Notes: a model not told the origin generated them from the sequence alone. DNA of 45,457 nucleotides from an uncultured Deinococcota bacterium (GCA_947311535.1 CAMZLP010000008.1:1-45457); one strand, 5' to 3'; shown: positions 1 through 9,525, counted from the first letter of the stretch. Program-made: numbers and translations.

Positions 1-41
1 AGGTTTGTGAATTGAGATAGTATCTTCTCAATTCACAATAT

Positions 42-134
42 TTAATCAATATGCTCGAGCACAGCCCTAATATCCCGCAGATCCACCACATAGTCAGCCG
101 CATCTTTTAAAATTGCTTTTTGTGCCAAAGATAT
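42..134 (-). pseudogene. C-terminal fragment of a HAD-like hydrolase (left arm)
   Basis: On the minus strand the left arm reads to a TAA stop at 44-42 and ends in KAILKDAADYVVD, then LRDIRAVLEHID. An Ala-Asp-Tyr-Val-Val segment followed by a short helix is common at the C-terminus of HAD-superfamily phosphatases, but no catalytic motif is present, so the family call is tentative. The reading enters the spacer as SLAQK before the opposite arm begins. This looks slightly more natural than the plus-strand version, so this arm may be the genuine gene end. The other arm encodes the same peptide. Confidence 0.4.
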
Positions 135-204
135 TTTAAAAGATGCGGCTGACTATGTGGTGGATCTGCGGGATATTAGGGCTGTGCTCGAGCATATTGA
201 TTAA
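115..204 (+). pseudogene. C-terminal fragment of the same HAD-like gene (right arm)
   Basis: This is the mirror copy: codons from 133 to the TAA at 202-204 encode ILKDAADYVVD and LRDIRAVLEHID. Upstream, the frame runs through the spacer (FCAKD) and into the inverted left arm, where a TAG at 91-93 closes it. It is therefore only a gene end. No start codon or catalytic domain exists in the window. Confidence 0.4.
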
Positions 205-207
205 ATA

Positions 208-241
208 TTGTGAATTGAGAAGATACTATCTCAATTCACAA
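208..241 (+). terminator. 13-bp perfect hairpin after the HAD-like gene end
   Basis: TTGTGAATTGAGA (208-220) pairs perfectly with TCTCAATTCACAA (229-241) around an 8-nt loop. It begins four bases after the TAA of the right-arm fragment. The mirror copy is at 5-38. Placement suggests a transcription terminator, but no T-tract follows in either orientation, so it could also be an mRNA 3'-end-protecting hairpin. Confidence 0.5.
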
Positions 242-281
242 ACCTAAAGTGCTTAATAAATTTTATTTTATACTTAGCAAG

Positions 282-1778
282 CTAATATTTACCAAAGGTC
301 CAATCGGTATAAAGCCTTTGTCTTGAAGTATTCCCTGGAGTGCTCACGGCTGGTGCATAACGACTATTGGATTGATCCTTTGAAGGTGAGGAGGAGTCGT
401 CGTTCGGCTCACTTGGGCTACTTGCTCTATCATCTGAGCAGCCCCCAGCAATAATACAAGCCATTTTTCTGATAGTATCATTTAATGCTCTAAAATGGTC
501 GACGAGCCATTTGGATTTCTTATAAAGACTATCTGATAATGCGGCTTTAACCCCTTTTAAATAATGATTTAAATCAAATAATGTGCCAAAATCTTGATCA
601 ATGGCTTCATATTCTGCTTGACCAGATTTTTCATAGTAATCAGCAAGCTCTTGAGCAGCACTATTAACATCTTGGATTCGATTACGGTATTCATCAAAAA
701 GACTATTTTGAGCACTTAGGTCATAAGATAGATTTCTTTCGGATAGGCTCGAGCTTGCTAGTTTTACATAGCTAGGTATAAGCCAGCCAGCATCTTTAAT
801 AATTAATCTATCATTGCTACCTTCTTCAGTTAAAAGTAGCTCTTTGATTTCCCAATACGGATACTGAAGACCATCTGGGGCTGTTACAAACTTTAGATTT
901 TCATTATAGCTAATTTCTTGACGAAAGCCATTACTTTCAAAGAGTATAATCCTATTTTGCTCATCTTTCTCTATATTAAAATCAGCTAATTTTAATATTT
1001 CAACAGTTGTTTTTTTATAAGATTGGGGGTACGACCTCATAAAAGTATTTTCTGCAACTTTTGCCCAATTACCTTCTTCTACAAGTTGACTACCAGGCCC
1101 AGCTTCTACAAAGCCAGATAGTACTGCTAGTCTTTCTATATCTTCATAGCTTGAATTTGCATCTGTTAAAATCTCTTTAAAGCTATCATAAAAATTTAAG
1201 GCTTCTTGGACATCTTTTGGTAATAGTGTTCTTGCAATAGTAGCTAGGGAACTAGTATTTGTTTGTACATCTAATTCGTATCGGGCCAAATCTTTGGGGT
1301 TTGCTAAAATCGAAATTGCAATAGCTTGCTGACCTGAAAAATCCAATAAACTTGTTCCGGATTCTATTGCCCAGATAATTCTCTGAATATCAGATTGAGC
1401 AATTTCTCTATGCTTATGAGAGCTATTGACTATTTTTTCTATTAAACTTGCTTGCCTACCTTTTAAAGGAGCAATTAAATAGCCTTCACCACTACTTGCA
1501 CCATGTTTGCCGGCATGCAAACAATAACTTCTGGTATCGTAGCGATAATAACCAGGTCTATTTAAATCAATATTTCCTGTTTCTGGCTCTATATCTGAGA
1601 CATCAATCCAAGCTTCAATGTTTAAAGCATCATCTAAGATCGTTGTAACTGCAGTTGATTCAAAACTTTGAAATGATGGCAGAATATCAGCCATATTTTC
1701 ACTCTTAGCTGATTTTTGGGGTACACATGAGCTAAGACTTATAAGAATTGCGGTGAATAGTAATACTGTTCTTTTCAT
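282..1778 (-). CDS. Hypothetical lipoprotein
   Basis: This is a 498-aa protein of unknown family. The chosen start is the ATG at 1778, preceded by a strong GGAGGAAG ribosome site. A longer reading from 1814 adds 12 residues but has no such site. The N-terminus is a lipoprotein signal (MKRTVLLFTAILISLSSC), so Cys is probably lipidated and the protein surface- or membrane-anchored. The body is mostly helical and polar with no motif I recognise. The last 60 residues hold two Cys (CIIAGGC) followed by a Ser/Asp/Pro-rich low-complexity tail. It is divergent from the subtilase lipoprotein across a 350-bp gap. One GCTCGAGC palindrome lies inside at 747-754. Confidence 0.75.
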   Translation of the reverse strand: MKRTVLLFTAILISLSSCVPQKSAKSENMADILPSFQSFESTAVTTILDDALNIEAWIDVSDIEPETGNIDLNRPGYYRYDTRSYCLHAGKHGASSGEGYLIAPLKGRQASLIEKIVNSSHKHREIAQSDIQRIIWAIESGTSLLDFSGQQAIAISILANPKDLARYELDVQTNTSSLATIARTLLPKDVQEALNFYDSFKEILTDANSSYEDIERLAVLSGFVEAGPGSQLVEEGNWAKVAENTFMRSYPQSYKKTTVEILKLADFNIEKDEQNRIILFESNGFRQEISYNENLKFVTAPDGLQYPYWEIKELLLTEEGSNDRLIIKDAGWLIPSYVKLASSSLSERNLSYDLSAQNSLFDEYRNRIQDVNSAAQELADYYEKSGQAEYEAIDQDFGTLFDLNHYLKGVKAALSDSLYKKSKWLVDHFRALNDTIRKMACIIAGGCSDDRASSPSEPNDDSSSPSKDQSNSRYAPAVSTPGNTSRQRLYTDWTFGKY

Positions 1779-1851
1779 TATCTTCCTCCAATAAATAGCA
1801 CAAGCAAGTTTCATATTAATGAAATTTGCGAAAACGCCTTTAGTCCTTTTG

Positions 1852-1880
1852 AGATAAATTAATTACTGATTAATTTATCT
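1852..1880. repeat. A+T-rich inverted repeat in divergent gap
   Basis: AGATAAATTAAT (1852-1863) and ATTAATTTATCT (1869-1880) are perfect inverted arms around TACTG. Its position between divergent genes fits an operator or a hairpin. No regulator can be assigned. Confidence 0.5.
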
Positions 1881-2059
1881 AATTAGATTTTAAAAAATTG
1901 AGCGTTAAAGAGGCGTTAAAATATTTTTACTACTGTACTGTGTGTGTTGCGATTTTTTAGAAAAATAGCTATAGGTGGAGTGACAGTTGTACATCATAGA
2001 TGTTAGTTGAAATGTTAAATTCTAAATAACTATTTGGAAGCGTATCTAGCACAGCCAAT

Positions 2060-2089
2060 TTAAACATCAAGGGGTTAAACATCAAGGGG
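2060..2089. repeat. Two tandem copies of a 15-bp unit
   Basis: TTAAACATCAAGGGG occurs twice head to tail, immediately upstream of the subtilase gene's ribosome site region. It may be a slippage duplication or paired protein-binding sites. Confidence 0.8.
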
Positions 2090-2128
2090 TTCGATAAGCG
2101 GCCAAAAGGGAAGGTTTTGGGAGAAATT

Positions 2129-3589
2129 ATGAAACGGTTATTTTTATTAGTGCTAATTTTAATCCTTGGCGCTTGTTCCACTAAGACAGCAAAAGTTCCT
2201 GAGTTAGAGGGGGTTTTTGTTCCAAATGATAAGGCTTTGCTTAAATTAAATTTTACAATCTCAAATAAACTAGCCTCGCTAGCAATTAATAATAAAGCTC
2301 AATTTATAAGCCCTGTCGTAGAGCTAGGAGATGCTACTAATCTACTCGCTTTTAAAGAAGGTAGTGAACCAATATTAATTGATAGACTAGATATTTTAAA
2401 CTTTGATGGCTATAGGCTCGAGCCTATCCAAACTGTTAAAGCATTTGGGGGTTTTGAGCAAGCCCATCTAAACTTGTTATTAGCAAAAGAACTTTGGCAA
2501 TATAGCCGTGGCAAAAATATAACTATTGCAGTAATTGATAGCGGAATTGATAAAAATCAAAAGAGCTTAGCTGGAGTTACTATAGATTCTTATAATTTTT
2601 TAGATAATAATAAGCAAGCTATTGACCAAACTGGTCACGGTACAGCAATTTCTACTCTTATTGCCGGACAAGGTCCATATTATGGCATTGCTCCTGCGGC
2701 TAAAATACTAGCTTTGAAAGTATTAAACAAATATAACCAAGGTTCTAGTTATGATGTGACTCGAGCAATTCTATATGCTGCAAATTTGCTAGAAGATATG
2801 CCAAACCCAAATACTGTAGATATTATTAATTTGAGTTTGGGTAGTTACTCTTATAGCCCAGTAATGCATGATGCAATTAAAAGAGCACATAATAAAGGGA
2901 TAGCCATTGTCGCAGCAGCCGGCAACTCTAGCAAAAATAAGATTGCCTACCCAGCGGCCTTGCCCGAGGTTATTTCGGTTGGGGCTGCTCAATTATTATC
3001 TGAAGATTGGTCGTTAATGCCTTATAGCAATTATGGTAAATATGGCGATATCTTAGCGCCAATGGGTGGCTATGCTAAAACAAATTGGGGGCAATACGCC
3101 GAAACTGGTTTGCTAACTGCCAAAGCAAATTCAAACAATTTAGCTAGCAGAGTTCATGGAACTTCTTTTGCTTCTGCCGAAGTCTCGGCAGTTATGGCTT
3201 TGTTATTATCTTCTGGTTTAGATGCCTCTGATGCTAAAGAAACTTTGCTAGCTTCGGCAATTGATATTGATAAAACTGGCTGGGATAATAGATACGCTTT
3301 TGGAATCCTAAGCCCCTTGTCCGCTTTGCGCTCAGCAAATTTAAAAAATAATCCTGAAGATATAGTTGTAAAATTCTTAGATGCAGCTAGTCAACAAGAG
3401 GAGATTAGGTTTTTTGGCAGTTCAGAAATGACTGTTTATATGCCAGCAGGTAGATATAAAATATTTGCATTTAATGATAGCAACCATGATAATTTATGGC
3501 AACTTTCTGAGGCCTTTTATTATTCTGATTCTTTTTCTTTAAGCGCAAAAGAGATTTATCAAGAAGAAATAGTTTTGCAAGCTAGATAG
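2129..3589 (+). CDS. Subtilisin-like (S8) serine protease lipoprotein
   Basis: This is a 486-aa exported serine endopeptidase. The start at 2129 is preferred over 2117 because GGGAG precedes it and it gives a clean lipoprotein signal (MKRLFLLVLILILGAC; predicted lipidated Cys16). The catalytic triad is visible: Asp137 in AVIDSGID, His170 in TGHGTAIS, and Ser346 in HGTSFASAEVS. The oxyanion Asn266 is in AAAGNSS. Residues 20-125 form an N-terminal region before the catalytic domain, and about 90 residues after it may be an accessory domain. It is likely anchored to a membrane facing outward. A GGCTCGAGCC palindrome lies inside, encoding Arg-Leu-Glu-Pro. The triad is complete, so activity is expected; the substrate is unknown. 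Confidence 0.93.
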   Translation: MKRLFLLVLILILGACSTKTAKVPELEGVFVPNDKALLKLNFTISNKLASLAINNKAQFISPVVELGDATNLLAFKEGSEPILIDRLDILNFDGYRLEPIQTVKAFGGFEQAHLNLLLAKELWQYSRGKNITIAVIDSGIDKNQKSLAGVTIDSYNFLDNNKQAIDQTGHGTAISTLIAGQGPYYGIAPAAKILALKVLNKYNQGSSYDVTRAILYAANLLEDMPNPNTVDIINLSLGSYSYSPVMHDAIKRAHNKGIAIVAAAGNSSKNKIAYPAALPEVISVGAAQLLSEDWSLMPYSNYGKYGDILAPMGGYAKTNWGQYAETGLLTAKANSNNLASRVHGTSFASAEVSAVMALLLSSGLDASDAKETLLASAIDIDKTGWDNRYAFGILSPLSALRSANLKNNPEDIVVKFLDAASQQEEIRFFGSSEMTVYMPAGRYKIFAFNDSNHDNLWQLSEAFYYSDSFSLSAKEIYQEEIVLQAR

Positions 3590-3660
3590 AATAAATAATA
3601 CAACTTGTTTGCTGCAAGAATTAACAAATACCTGCCTGATTGAGTTAGAATTATTGAGTT

Positions 3661-6618
3661 ATGCGAACTTTATTATTTTTAATTATTATATTCAATGTGG
3701 TATTTGCTCAAAACTTTCCTAATTTAGATGCTTATGTGGCAACTGATAGTAGTAGGATTGATGTTGCGGCAATAAATAAAACCGCTCAGGAACTTAAAGA
3801 TAATGGGCTCGAGCCTGTTGTTTTATTTATTGATGGCAGTATAGGTCATAGCCTGAAAGATGCTGAAGCCTATTTAGATGCAGCAATAAAGCATTATTTC
3901 CCTGAAGATAGCCCTAACCGTCTGATAGTTTTTATAGGAACTAAGCCTTTAGTCTTTGATGATGGTCAAAAGCCCTTATATATTGAATATAGCGATACCC
4001 TTGGTCCAGTTTTAGATAAGCTTTCTGGTACGGAAAATCTTGTTGATGTTATTAGAAACCGTGTCATTATTCCTCATTTAATTGATGGTGATTATAATGC
4101 TGCTATCCAAGCAGGTTTAAAAGATATAAACAATCGCTATTTGGCTAGCCAAGGAATTACAAGCCAAAGGTTGCCAACTACCAGCCAAGTAGAGACCCCA
4201 CAGACAACGCCAAATCAAAGCACAGCTAATAATTCACCATTCTTTTTCTTATTAGCTATTCCATTATTAGCATTATTATTTTTCATCTTTCGGGGGCGAA
4301 ATGGCGGTAAAAGCCCTACTAGGGCAATAACTGCCGAAGAAGCAGAGCTAGGGCAGTTATTGAGCGAGACAAGAAGCAAAATTGATGATGACTTAAAAGT
4401 ACTTACCGAATCTGAAAATGCAGATAATTACTTCCCTGCAAACCCAGAAGAACAACACAATATGAAGGCTTTAATTGATATTTTAAAAGATGAACGCGCT
4501 GACGAGCTTGCTGAACTAAAAGTTGAGTATAAACAAAATTATGATATTTTGCATTCTAGTGAAATTAAATATAATGCTCTTAAAGACCAAGAAGCAGCGG
4601 CTAGCCATAGCTTAGAAGAGTTTAAAAGCTATCTACCTGAATATAAGAAAATTTCAGCTAATCTTGAAGAGGTGAAAGTTTTTGCTAGTGGTTTATCCGA
4701 TAAGCGAGATAATCTTAGAACTGAAATAGCACAAATATCTCAGCGTAGGGCAATTGTTGAGGATTTGCTCGAGCAGAGTAAAAATGTCTATAGCAAACTA
4801 TATTTGACTGATTGGCCAGAGTCAGAAGAAGTTTATTATGGCTTTGATGAAGCATTGTACGAGGTCAAAAATATTGAAGAAGCCAAACCCTTTAGTGCTT
4901 TAGCAAAACTGAAAGTTTTAGAGCATGATTTACAAACTGCTAATGATGCTGTCTCTGAGCTTTCGGCTAATGAAAAAGAATTGAAAAACTTTGAACCTTG
5001 GCTAAAAGGAAAACGTGCTGAGGGCTATAAGCTTGATAATGCAGATAAATTAAGCGAGAAATTACAAGAACATATATTATTAGCTAAAAACTTGCTAAAA
5101 GAAAATGAATACAAGGTTTTAGGCGCGCAAGTAGAAGAGGTAAAGGAACTGGCTGATGATTTATTTGTAGGCTCTAAGCATTTTGTTTCATTGTATTCAG
5201 AAAACCAAAATCGTTTTGACTTGATAGAGGCTGATTCACAAAGAGTTAAAAAGAGTATCGAAAAAGCAGCAATTGTTTTTGATTTGGTAGATGACTATGC
5301 GCCTGAATCTTGGACTGATATTAAGGGTAACGGTAGCGAAGCCCAAAAAGCAGCTGACCAGGCTTATGAATTTTATCTAAAAGCAAAAAGCTTAAATGAT
5401 TTTGAAGAGCAAAACTTTGATTTTGCAGCCGAGATGCTTGATTTAGCTGATAGCGAATTAAAAAGGGCAGAAGGTTTAGCAAATTCTATAGAAAAGCGAT
5501 TAAAGAATTTACAACATGCCCAAAAAGTTGCCAGAGAAGAGCTAGAGTTGGTTAAGCAAGATTTAAGCGAAGAATGGAAGCATTTAAAAGAAGAAGAAGT
5601 TGATAGAACTGTTGGTCAAAAAGCCGAGAATATAATGATTGAAGCTGCTCAATATGTAGAAAAAGTTGAGCTAGAATTTAACAAGGATAAACCTAATTGG
5701 CTAATTATGATGGCTTGGATACAAAAAGCTGATAAGTTAGCAGATGAGGCTTTAGAAATAATACGAGCAGAAGAAGAAGCGATGAAGCGCAGACAAGTGA
5801 TTATGGAAAGTGAAAAAGTTGAAGCGGAGGTTGCTTTGGAGCGCCTGTTAGAATATGCTCGAGTCCATCCAAATGATATGAGTTCAGATACTAAAATTTT
5901 ATTAGAAAGCTCACAGGATTATTATTTAACTGCTATCCAATTAGAAAAAACCACCAAAACGCTCAGAGATGTAGAGCTAGTAAAAGCTTATCAAGAAGCT
6001 GCTAATAATTTTGATCAAGCTCAAGAAGTAGCAGATTTAGCTTTTAATCAGGCAGAAAAAGATTTTGCCACTATGGAAGATCTTCGCAAAGACGCAGCAG
6101 AAACAATAGTTGATGCCCAAGAATCATATAAAAATTTATTAAAAATTGCCAAACGGGGCAGAGTAGAAAATACGGTACGCTCGAGCCTATACGCTTTAGC
6201 TAATTCAATACCCGAATATTATTCAGCTGCAAATAAGTCTGAATTATTAGAAATTATTCGACAAGCAAAAGCGGTTGACCAAGACATTAACAAAGCTCAA
6301 ACTGAAGTTAGAGGTTATATTCAAAAGCTAGAAACCCAGCGTCGTAAAGAACGCTTGCAAGCTTTAGAAGCTGAACGTCGCCGTAGAGCAAGGCAAAGAG
6401 CAAGGCAAAATGTAACTTGGGGTTCGTCACGAATGGGTGCTAGCGGTCCAATTATTTTTTCTAGCCCTAGACGCAGCCGTTCCAGAACTTCAAGCTCAAG
6501 AATGCCAGTTGCTCGTAGATCTTCGCCTGTACGCTTACCAAGCGTAAGATCAAGACCTTCTAGCCGCAAATCGGGTGGTGGCTGGGGTGGTAGTCGTAAA
6601 TCGGGTGGTGGCTGGTAG
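3661..6618 (+). CDS. TPM-domain membrane protein with long coiled coil and basic Arg/Ser/Gly tail
   Basis: This is a 985-aa protein. A signal peptide (MRTLLFLIIIFNVVFAQ) is followed by a region to about residue 165 that resembles the TPM domain of YgcG/TPM_phosphatase proteins (an FPNLDAYV start and a helix of the LKDAEAYLDAAI type). A single membrane segment follows at about 190-211, then nearly 680 residues of charged, heptad-like coiled coil. The tail from about 900 is Arg-rich, then Ser/Arg-rich, ending in RKSGGGWGGSRKSGGGW. Gly/Trp-rich tails are usual in TPM proteins, but an approximately 680-residue cytoplasmic coiled coil is not. Topology suggests the TPM domain outside and coiled coil inside. 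A -10-like TAGAAT lies nine bases before the ATG, and the ribosome site is weak. The function is unknown; a cell-envelope scaffold is an inference. Confidence 0.8.
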   Translation: MRTLLFLIIIFNVVFAQNFPNLDAYVATDSSRIDVAAINKTAQELKDNGLEPVVLFIDGSIGHSLKDAEAYLDAAIKHYFPEDSPNRLIVFIGTKPLVFDDGQKPLYIEYSDTLGPVLDKLSGTENLVDVIRNRVIIPHLIDGDYNAAIQAGLKDINNRYLASQGITSQRLPTTSQVETPQTTPNQSTANNSPFFFLLAIPLLALLFFIFRGRNGGKSPTRAITAEEAELGQLLSETRSKIDDDLKVLTESENADNYFPANPEEQHNMKALIDILKDERADELAELKVEYKQNYDILHSSEIKYNALKDQEAAASHSLEEFKSYLPEYKKISANLEEVKVFASGLSDKRDNLRTEIAQISQRRAIVEDLLEQSKNVYSKLYLTDWPESEEVYYGFDEALYEVKNIEEAKPFSALAKLKVLEHDLQTANDAVSELSANEKELKNFEPWLKGKRAEGYKLDNADKLSEKLQEHILLAKNLLKENEYKVLGAQVEEVKELADDLFVGSKHFVSLYSENQNRFDLIEADSQRVKKSIEKAAIVFDLVDDYAPESWTDIKGNGSEAQKAADQAYEFYLKAKSLNDFEEQNFDFAAEMLDLADSELKRAEGLANSIEKRLKNLQHAQKVAREELELVKQDLSEEWKHLKEEEVDRTVGQKAENIMIEAAQYVEKVELEFNKDKPNWLIMMAWIQKADKLADEALEIIRAEEEAMKRRQVIMESEKVEAEVALERLLEYARVHPNDMSSDTKILLESSQDYYLTAIQLEKTTKTLRDVELVKAYQEAANNFDQAQEVADLAFNQAEKDFATMEDLRKDAAETIVDAQESYKNLLKIAKRGRVENTVRSSLYALANSIPEYYSAANKSELLEIIRQAKAVDQDINKAQTEVRGYIQKLETQRRKERLQALEAERRRRARQRARQNVTWGSSRMGASGPIIFSSPRRSRSRTSSSRMPVARRSSPVRLPSVRSRPSSRKSGGGWGGSRKSGGGW

Positions 6619-6631
6619 GTCTTAATATTTA

Positions 6632-6674
6632 GCTACTTAAAGTAACTAAAAACTTTAGTAGCAAGCCTTTTTTC
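6632..6674 (+). terminator. Intrinsic terminator of the TPM-domain gene
   Basis: GCTACTTAAAGT (6632-6643) pairs with ACTTTAGTAGC (6652-6662) with one bulged base and an 8-nt loop. CTTTTTT follows at 6667-6673. It lies 14 bases past the stop codon. Confidence 0.8.
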
Positions 6675-6919
6675 TAAATTAAAAATTGATAGTTGTTGCT
6701 TAATATAAATCGTTCACTTTGTACTTACTAAAAGAATAGAGCAGTCCAGTTTAAAAAATTATAGCAGCGAGGCTTTAGCCTTGCTAATACTCTGTAGCTC
6801 GCTTGTGCCAGAAGTTGTATATACAGCTAAAATTTGGCAAATTAAAGCACCTAAGCTATATCATTCTTTGATTGGGCAATAAAACTATAATTATTTGGCT
6901 ATTTATTAGGTTGGCAAAC
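6675..6919. other. Upstream region of clpB
   Basis: There is no gene here. The one structure is an imperfect hairpin AGCGAGGCTTTAGCCTTGCT at 6766-6785 (8 of 10 pairs). Its core resembles the terminator-like elements at 12318-12338 and 21224-21245, but it lacks their T-rich right flank. No CIRCE heat-shock operator is visible. Confidence 0.5.
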
Positions 6920-6948
6920 TTGACAATACCACACTCAAGTTTTATAAT
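6920..6948 (+). promoter_or_regulatory. Perfect-consensus sigma-70-type promoter of clpB, leaderless geometry
   Basis: TTGACA (6920-6925), exactly 17 bases, then TATAAT (6943-6948). The expected start of transcription, 6-7 bases after the -10, falls on or next to the ATG at 6955. There is no room for a Shine-Dalgarno, so the mRNA is predicted to be leaderless. Confidence 0.88.
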
Positions 6949-6954
6949 GCAACT

Positions 6955-9525
6955 ATGAATATGGATAAACTAACCGACAATGCACTGCAGATGGTTGCAA
7001 GTGCCCAACAAATAGCAAAAACACGGAATAACCAAACCGTAACCCCTTATCACATGGCTGCCTCACTAATAGCAGACCCCGATGGCCCTGCCGCCCGTGT
7101 AGTGGCTCGAGCCGGCGGTAATTTAGCCCAAATACAAGCTTTTTTAGACGAAGCGTTGAGCAAAGAACCAAAGGTTTCTGGTGCCGATGACTTGTATATG
7201 TCTAAAGGCATGCCAAAGGTATTTGAAGAAGCAGATAATCTAGCCAAAGCTTGGGGAGATAGCTTTGTAGCTGCTGATACCTTATTGCTAGCTTTGCTTA
7301 AAAGATCTAAAGAACTTAAAGACTTTCCAAAAACCGCAGCCTTAGAAGCCGCTATTAAAGAAATCCGCGGTGACAAAAAAGTAGATTCTAAGTCTGCAGA
7401 AACAAGTTTTGAGGCATTAGCCAAATTTGGTATTGATTTAACCGCAATGGCCAAAAAAGGCAAAATAGACCCAATTATTGGTCGTGAAGAAGAAATCCGT
7501 AGGGCAATACAAATCTTATTGCGGCGTACAAAAAATAACCCCGTATTTGTAGGCGAAGCTGGAGTAGGTAAAACTGCAATTGTAGAAGGCATGGCATTAC
7601 GAATTATCAATAATGATGTACCAGATGGTTTGCGGGGCAAGCGATTAATTCAGCTTGATATGGGTTCACTCTTAGCAGGTGCAAAATACCGCGGTGAATT
7701 TGAAGAACGCTTGAAAAGCGTAATTGACGAAGCCAAAGCTAATCAGGATGAAATAATCTTATTTATTGATGAGATTCACACTATTGTAGGAGCCGGAGGC
7801 ACTGGCGGTTCAGTAGATGCTGGTAACATGCTCAAGCCTGCCCTTGCTCGTGGTGAGTTGCGTTTGATGGGTGCTACTACTTTAGATGAGTATCGAGAGC
7901 TAGAAAAAGACCCAGCCTTAGAACGTAGATTTCAGGCTATATTTGTAGATGAACCATCAATTGAAGAAACTGTAAGCATATTGCGAGGAATCAAAGAAAA
8001 GTATGAAGTACACCACGGTGTGCGTATTTCTGATCCGGCTATTATTGCTGCTGCAAAACTCTCGGCTCGCTATATCACCGATAGAAATTTACCAGATAAA
8101 GCTATTGATGTAATAGATGAAACTGCCAGCAGGATACGAGTACAGCTAAACAGCATTCCTGAAGAAATTGACGATTTGATGCGCCGTAAGTTGCAAATAG
8201 AAATTGAGCGTGAGGCTCTAAAATTAGAAGATGACTACGAATCAGAATTACGCTTAACTGCAATCCAAGAAGAACTACGTGAAATTGAAGATAAAATTAA
8301 TTTGACCAAATCAGAGTGGGAAGCAGAACGCCAAATTTTAGATGATTTGCGAGAAAAGCAGGCAAAATTGGATAGCGTCAAAACTGATATAGAAGCTGCT
8401 GAACGCGATTATGATTTAGAAAAAGCGGCAGAACTAAAATATTCAATCTTACCAGAGCTTGAGAAAAGCATCAAAGAATTATCTGATACTTTAGAAAATT
8501 CTAAATACATTAAGCTAGAAGTAGATGAACATGAAGTAGCCGAGGTAATAAGCCGCTGGACACATATTCCGGTTAGTAAAATGATGCAAAGCGAGCGAGC
8601 TAAGCTTCTTAATTTAGAAGAGCAAATGCAGGGACGTATTATTGGTCAAGATGAAGCAGTTTCTGTAATTGCAGATGCAATAAGGCGCTCACGAGCTGGT
8701 TTATCTGATCCTAATAAACCGATTGGTTCATTTATATTTTTAGGCCCAACTGGAGTTGGTAAAACTTATACGGCCAAAGTTTTGACCAAGCTATTGTTTG
8801 ATAGCAAAGACAACCTTATTCGTTTAGATATGTCAGAGTACATGGAAAAACACACCGTAGCTAAGCTTATTGGTGCGCCTCCTGGCTATGTTGGTTTTGA
8901 TGATGGTGGACAGCTTACCGAGGCTGTACGTCGTAAGCCATATAGCGTTTTGCTTTTTGATGAAATTGAAAAAGGCCATCCGGATGTATTTAATGTTTTG
9001 CTACAACTACTAGATGATGGTCGTTTGACTGATTCGCACGGACGAGTGGTTGATTTTAGCAATACTGTGATTATTATGACCTCTAATATTGGTAGCCCCA
9101 AAATATTAGCAGCTGCTGAGGGTGGTTTGGATAATGAGGAAGTTAAAAAAGCTGTACTTAGTGAGCTAAATAACTACTTTAGACCAGAATTTTTAAATAG
9201 GGTAGACGATACTGTTATTTTTAATGCGCTTGGCTTAGAAGAGATCAAAAAGATTTCTAAATTACAACTTAAAGAATTACAAGGCCGTCTTGATGAAAAA
9301 CGGATTGTGCTCGAGTATGACGAGAAAGCTTACGACAAAATTGCCAATGCTGGTTACGACCCTGCCTTTGGTGCCAGACCTTTAAAGCGAGCAATTCAGG
9401 ATTTAATAGAAACCCCATTAGCTATTAAAATAATTGCTAATGAAGTAAAAGATGGCGATACGGTTAAAGTATCGGCAGACAAACGAGCTTTGACCTTTGA
9501 GGTAGTAAAAGGAGAAAATAGTTAA
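6955..9525 (+). CDS. clpB: ClpB disaggregase (Hsp100 AAA+ ATPase)
   Basis: This is an 856-aa protein, the usual ClpB length. It would resolve protein aggregates in the cytoplasm together with DnaK. Order: an N-terminal Clp repeat domain (about 1-145), first AAA+ module with Walker [10 protein letters not shown] near residue 200 and Walker [10 protein letters not shown], a coiled-coil middle domain (about 400-530, including [13 protein letters not shown]), second AAA+ module with Walker [10 protein letters not shown] near 597 and [15 protein letters not shown], then the C-terminal small domain. The full-length middle domain separates it from ClpA and ClpC. The start could be 6955 or, two codons on, 6961; the promoter geometry favours 6955. 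It is monocistronic, with its own promoter and terminator. No heat-shock operator is seen. Confidence 0.97.
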   Translation: MNMDKLTDNALQMVASAQQIAKTRNNQTVTPYHMAASLIADPDGPAARVVARAGGNLAQIQAFLDEALSKEPKVSGADDLYMSKGMPKVFEEADNLAKAWGDSFVAADTLLLALLKRSKELKDFPKTAALEAAIKEIRGDKKVDSKSAETSFEALAKFGIDLTAMAKKGKIDPIIGREEEIRRAIQILLRRTKNNPVFVGEAGVGKTAIVEGMALRIINNDVPDGLRGKRLIQLDMGSLLAGAKYRGEFEERLKSVIDEAKANQDEIILFIDEIHTIVGAGGTGGSVDAGNMLKPALARGELRLMGATTLDEYRELEKDPALERRFQAIFVDEPSIEETVSILRGIKEKYEVHHGVRISDPAIIAAAKLSARYITDRNLPDKAIDVIDETASRIRVQLNSIPEEIDDLMRRKLQIEIEREALKLEDDYESELRLTAIQEELREIEDKINLTKSEWEAERQILDDLREKQAKLDSVKTDIEAAERDYDLEKAAELKYSILPELEKSIKELSDTLENSKYIKLEVDEHEVAEVISRWTHIPVSKMMQSERAKLLNLEEQMQGRIIGQDEAVSVIADAIRRSRAGLSDPNKPIGSFIFLGPTGVGKTYTAKVLTKLLFDSKDNLIRLDMSEYMEKHTVAKLIGAPPGYVGFDDGGQLTEAVRRKPYSVLLFDEIEKGHPDVFNVLLQLLDDGRLTDSHGRVVDFSNTVIIMTSNIGSPKILAAAEGGLDNEEVKKAVLSELNNYFRPEFLNRVDDTVIFNALGLEEIKKISKLQLKELQGRLDEKRIVLEYDEKAYDKIANAGYDPAFGARPLKRAIQDLIETPLAIKIIANEVKDGDTVKVSADKRALTFEVVKGENS

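Larger units (their letters stand above)
1..245. repeat. Perfect 113-bp inverted repeat (fold-back) at window start
   Basis: Bases 1-113 are the exact reverse complement of 133-245, with a 19-base spacer (114-132). I checked the arms base by base and found no mismatch. Each arm contains the last 23 codons of a HAD-like gene, its stop codon, one GCTCGAGC palindrome and one 13-bp hairpin. The repeat reaches base 1 exactly, and sequence after 245 is single copy. A perfect repeat of partial coding sequence starting at a sequence end is typical of a chimeric or fold-back assembly end. A genuine palindromic junction or hairpin end of a replicon is the alternative. Confidence 0.95.
1779..2128. other. 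Divergent intergenic region
   Basis: This 350-base region separates two outward-facing lipoprotein genes. It holds an A+T-rich 12-bp hairpin (1852-1863 with 1869-1880, 5-nt loop) and a tandem 15-bp repeat at 2060-2089. I see no credible gene and no consensus promoter for either flanking gene. Confidence 0.7.

Noticed and set aside
6955-9525. CIRCE or other heat-shock operator at clpB
   Set aside because: I looked for TTAGCACTC-N9-GAGTGCTAA and similar palindromes upstream and found none.
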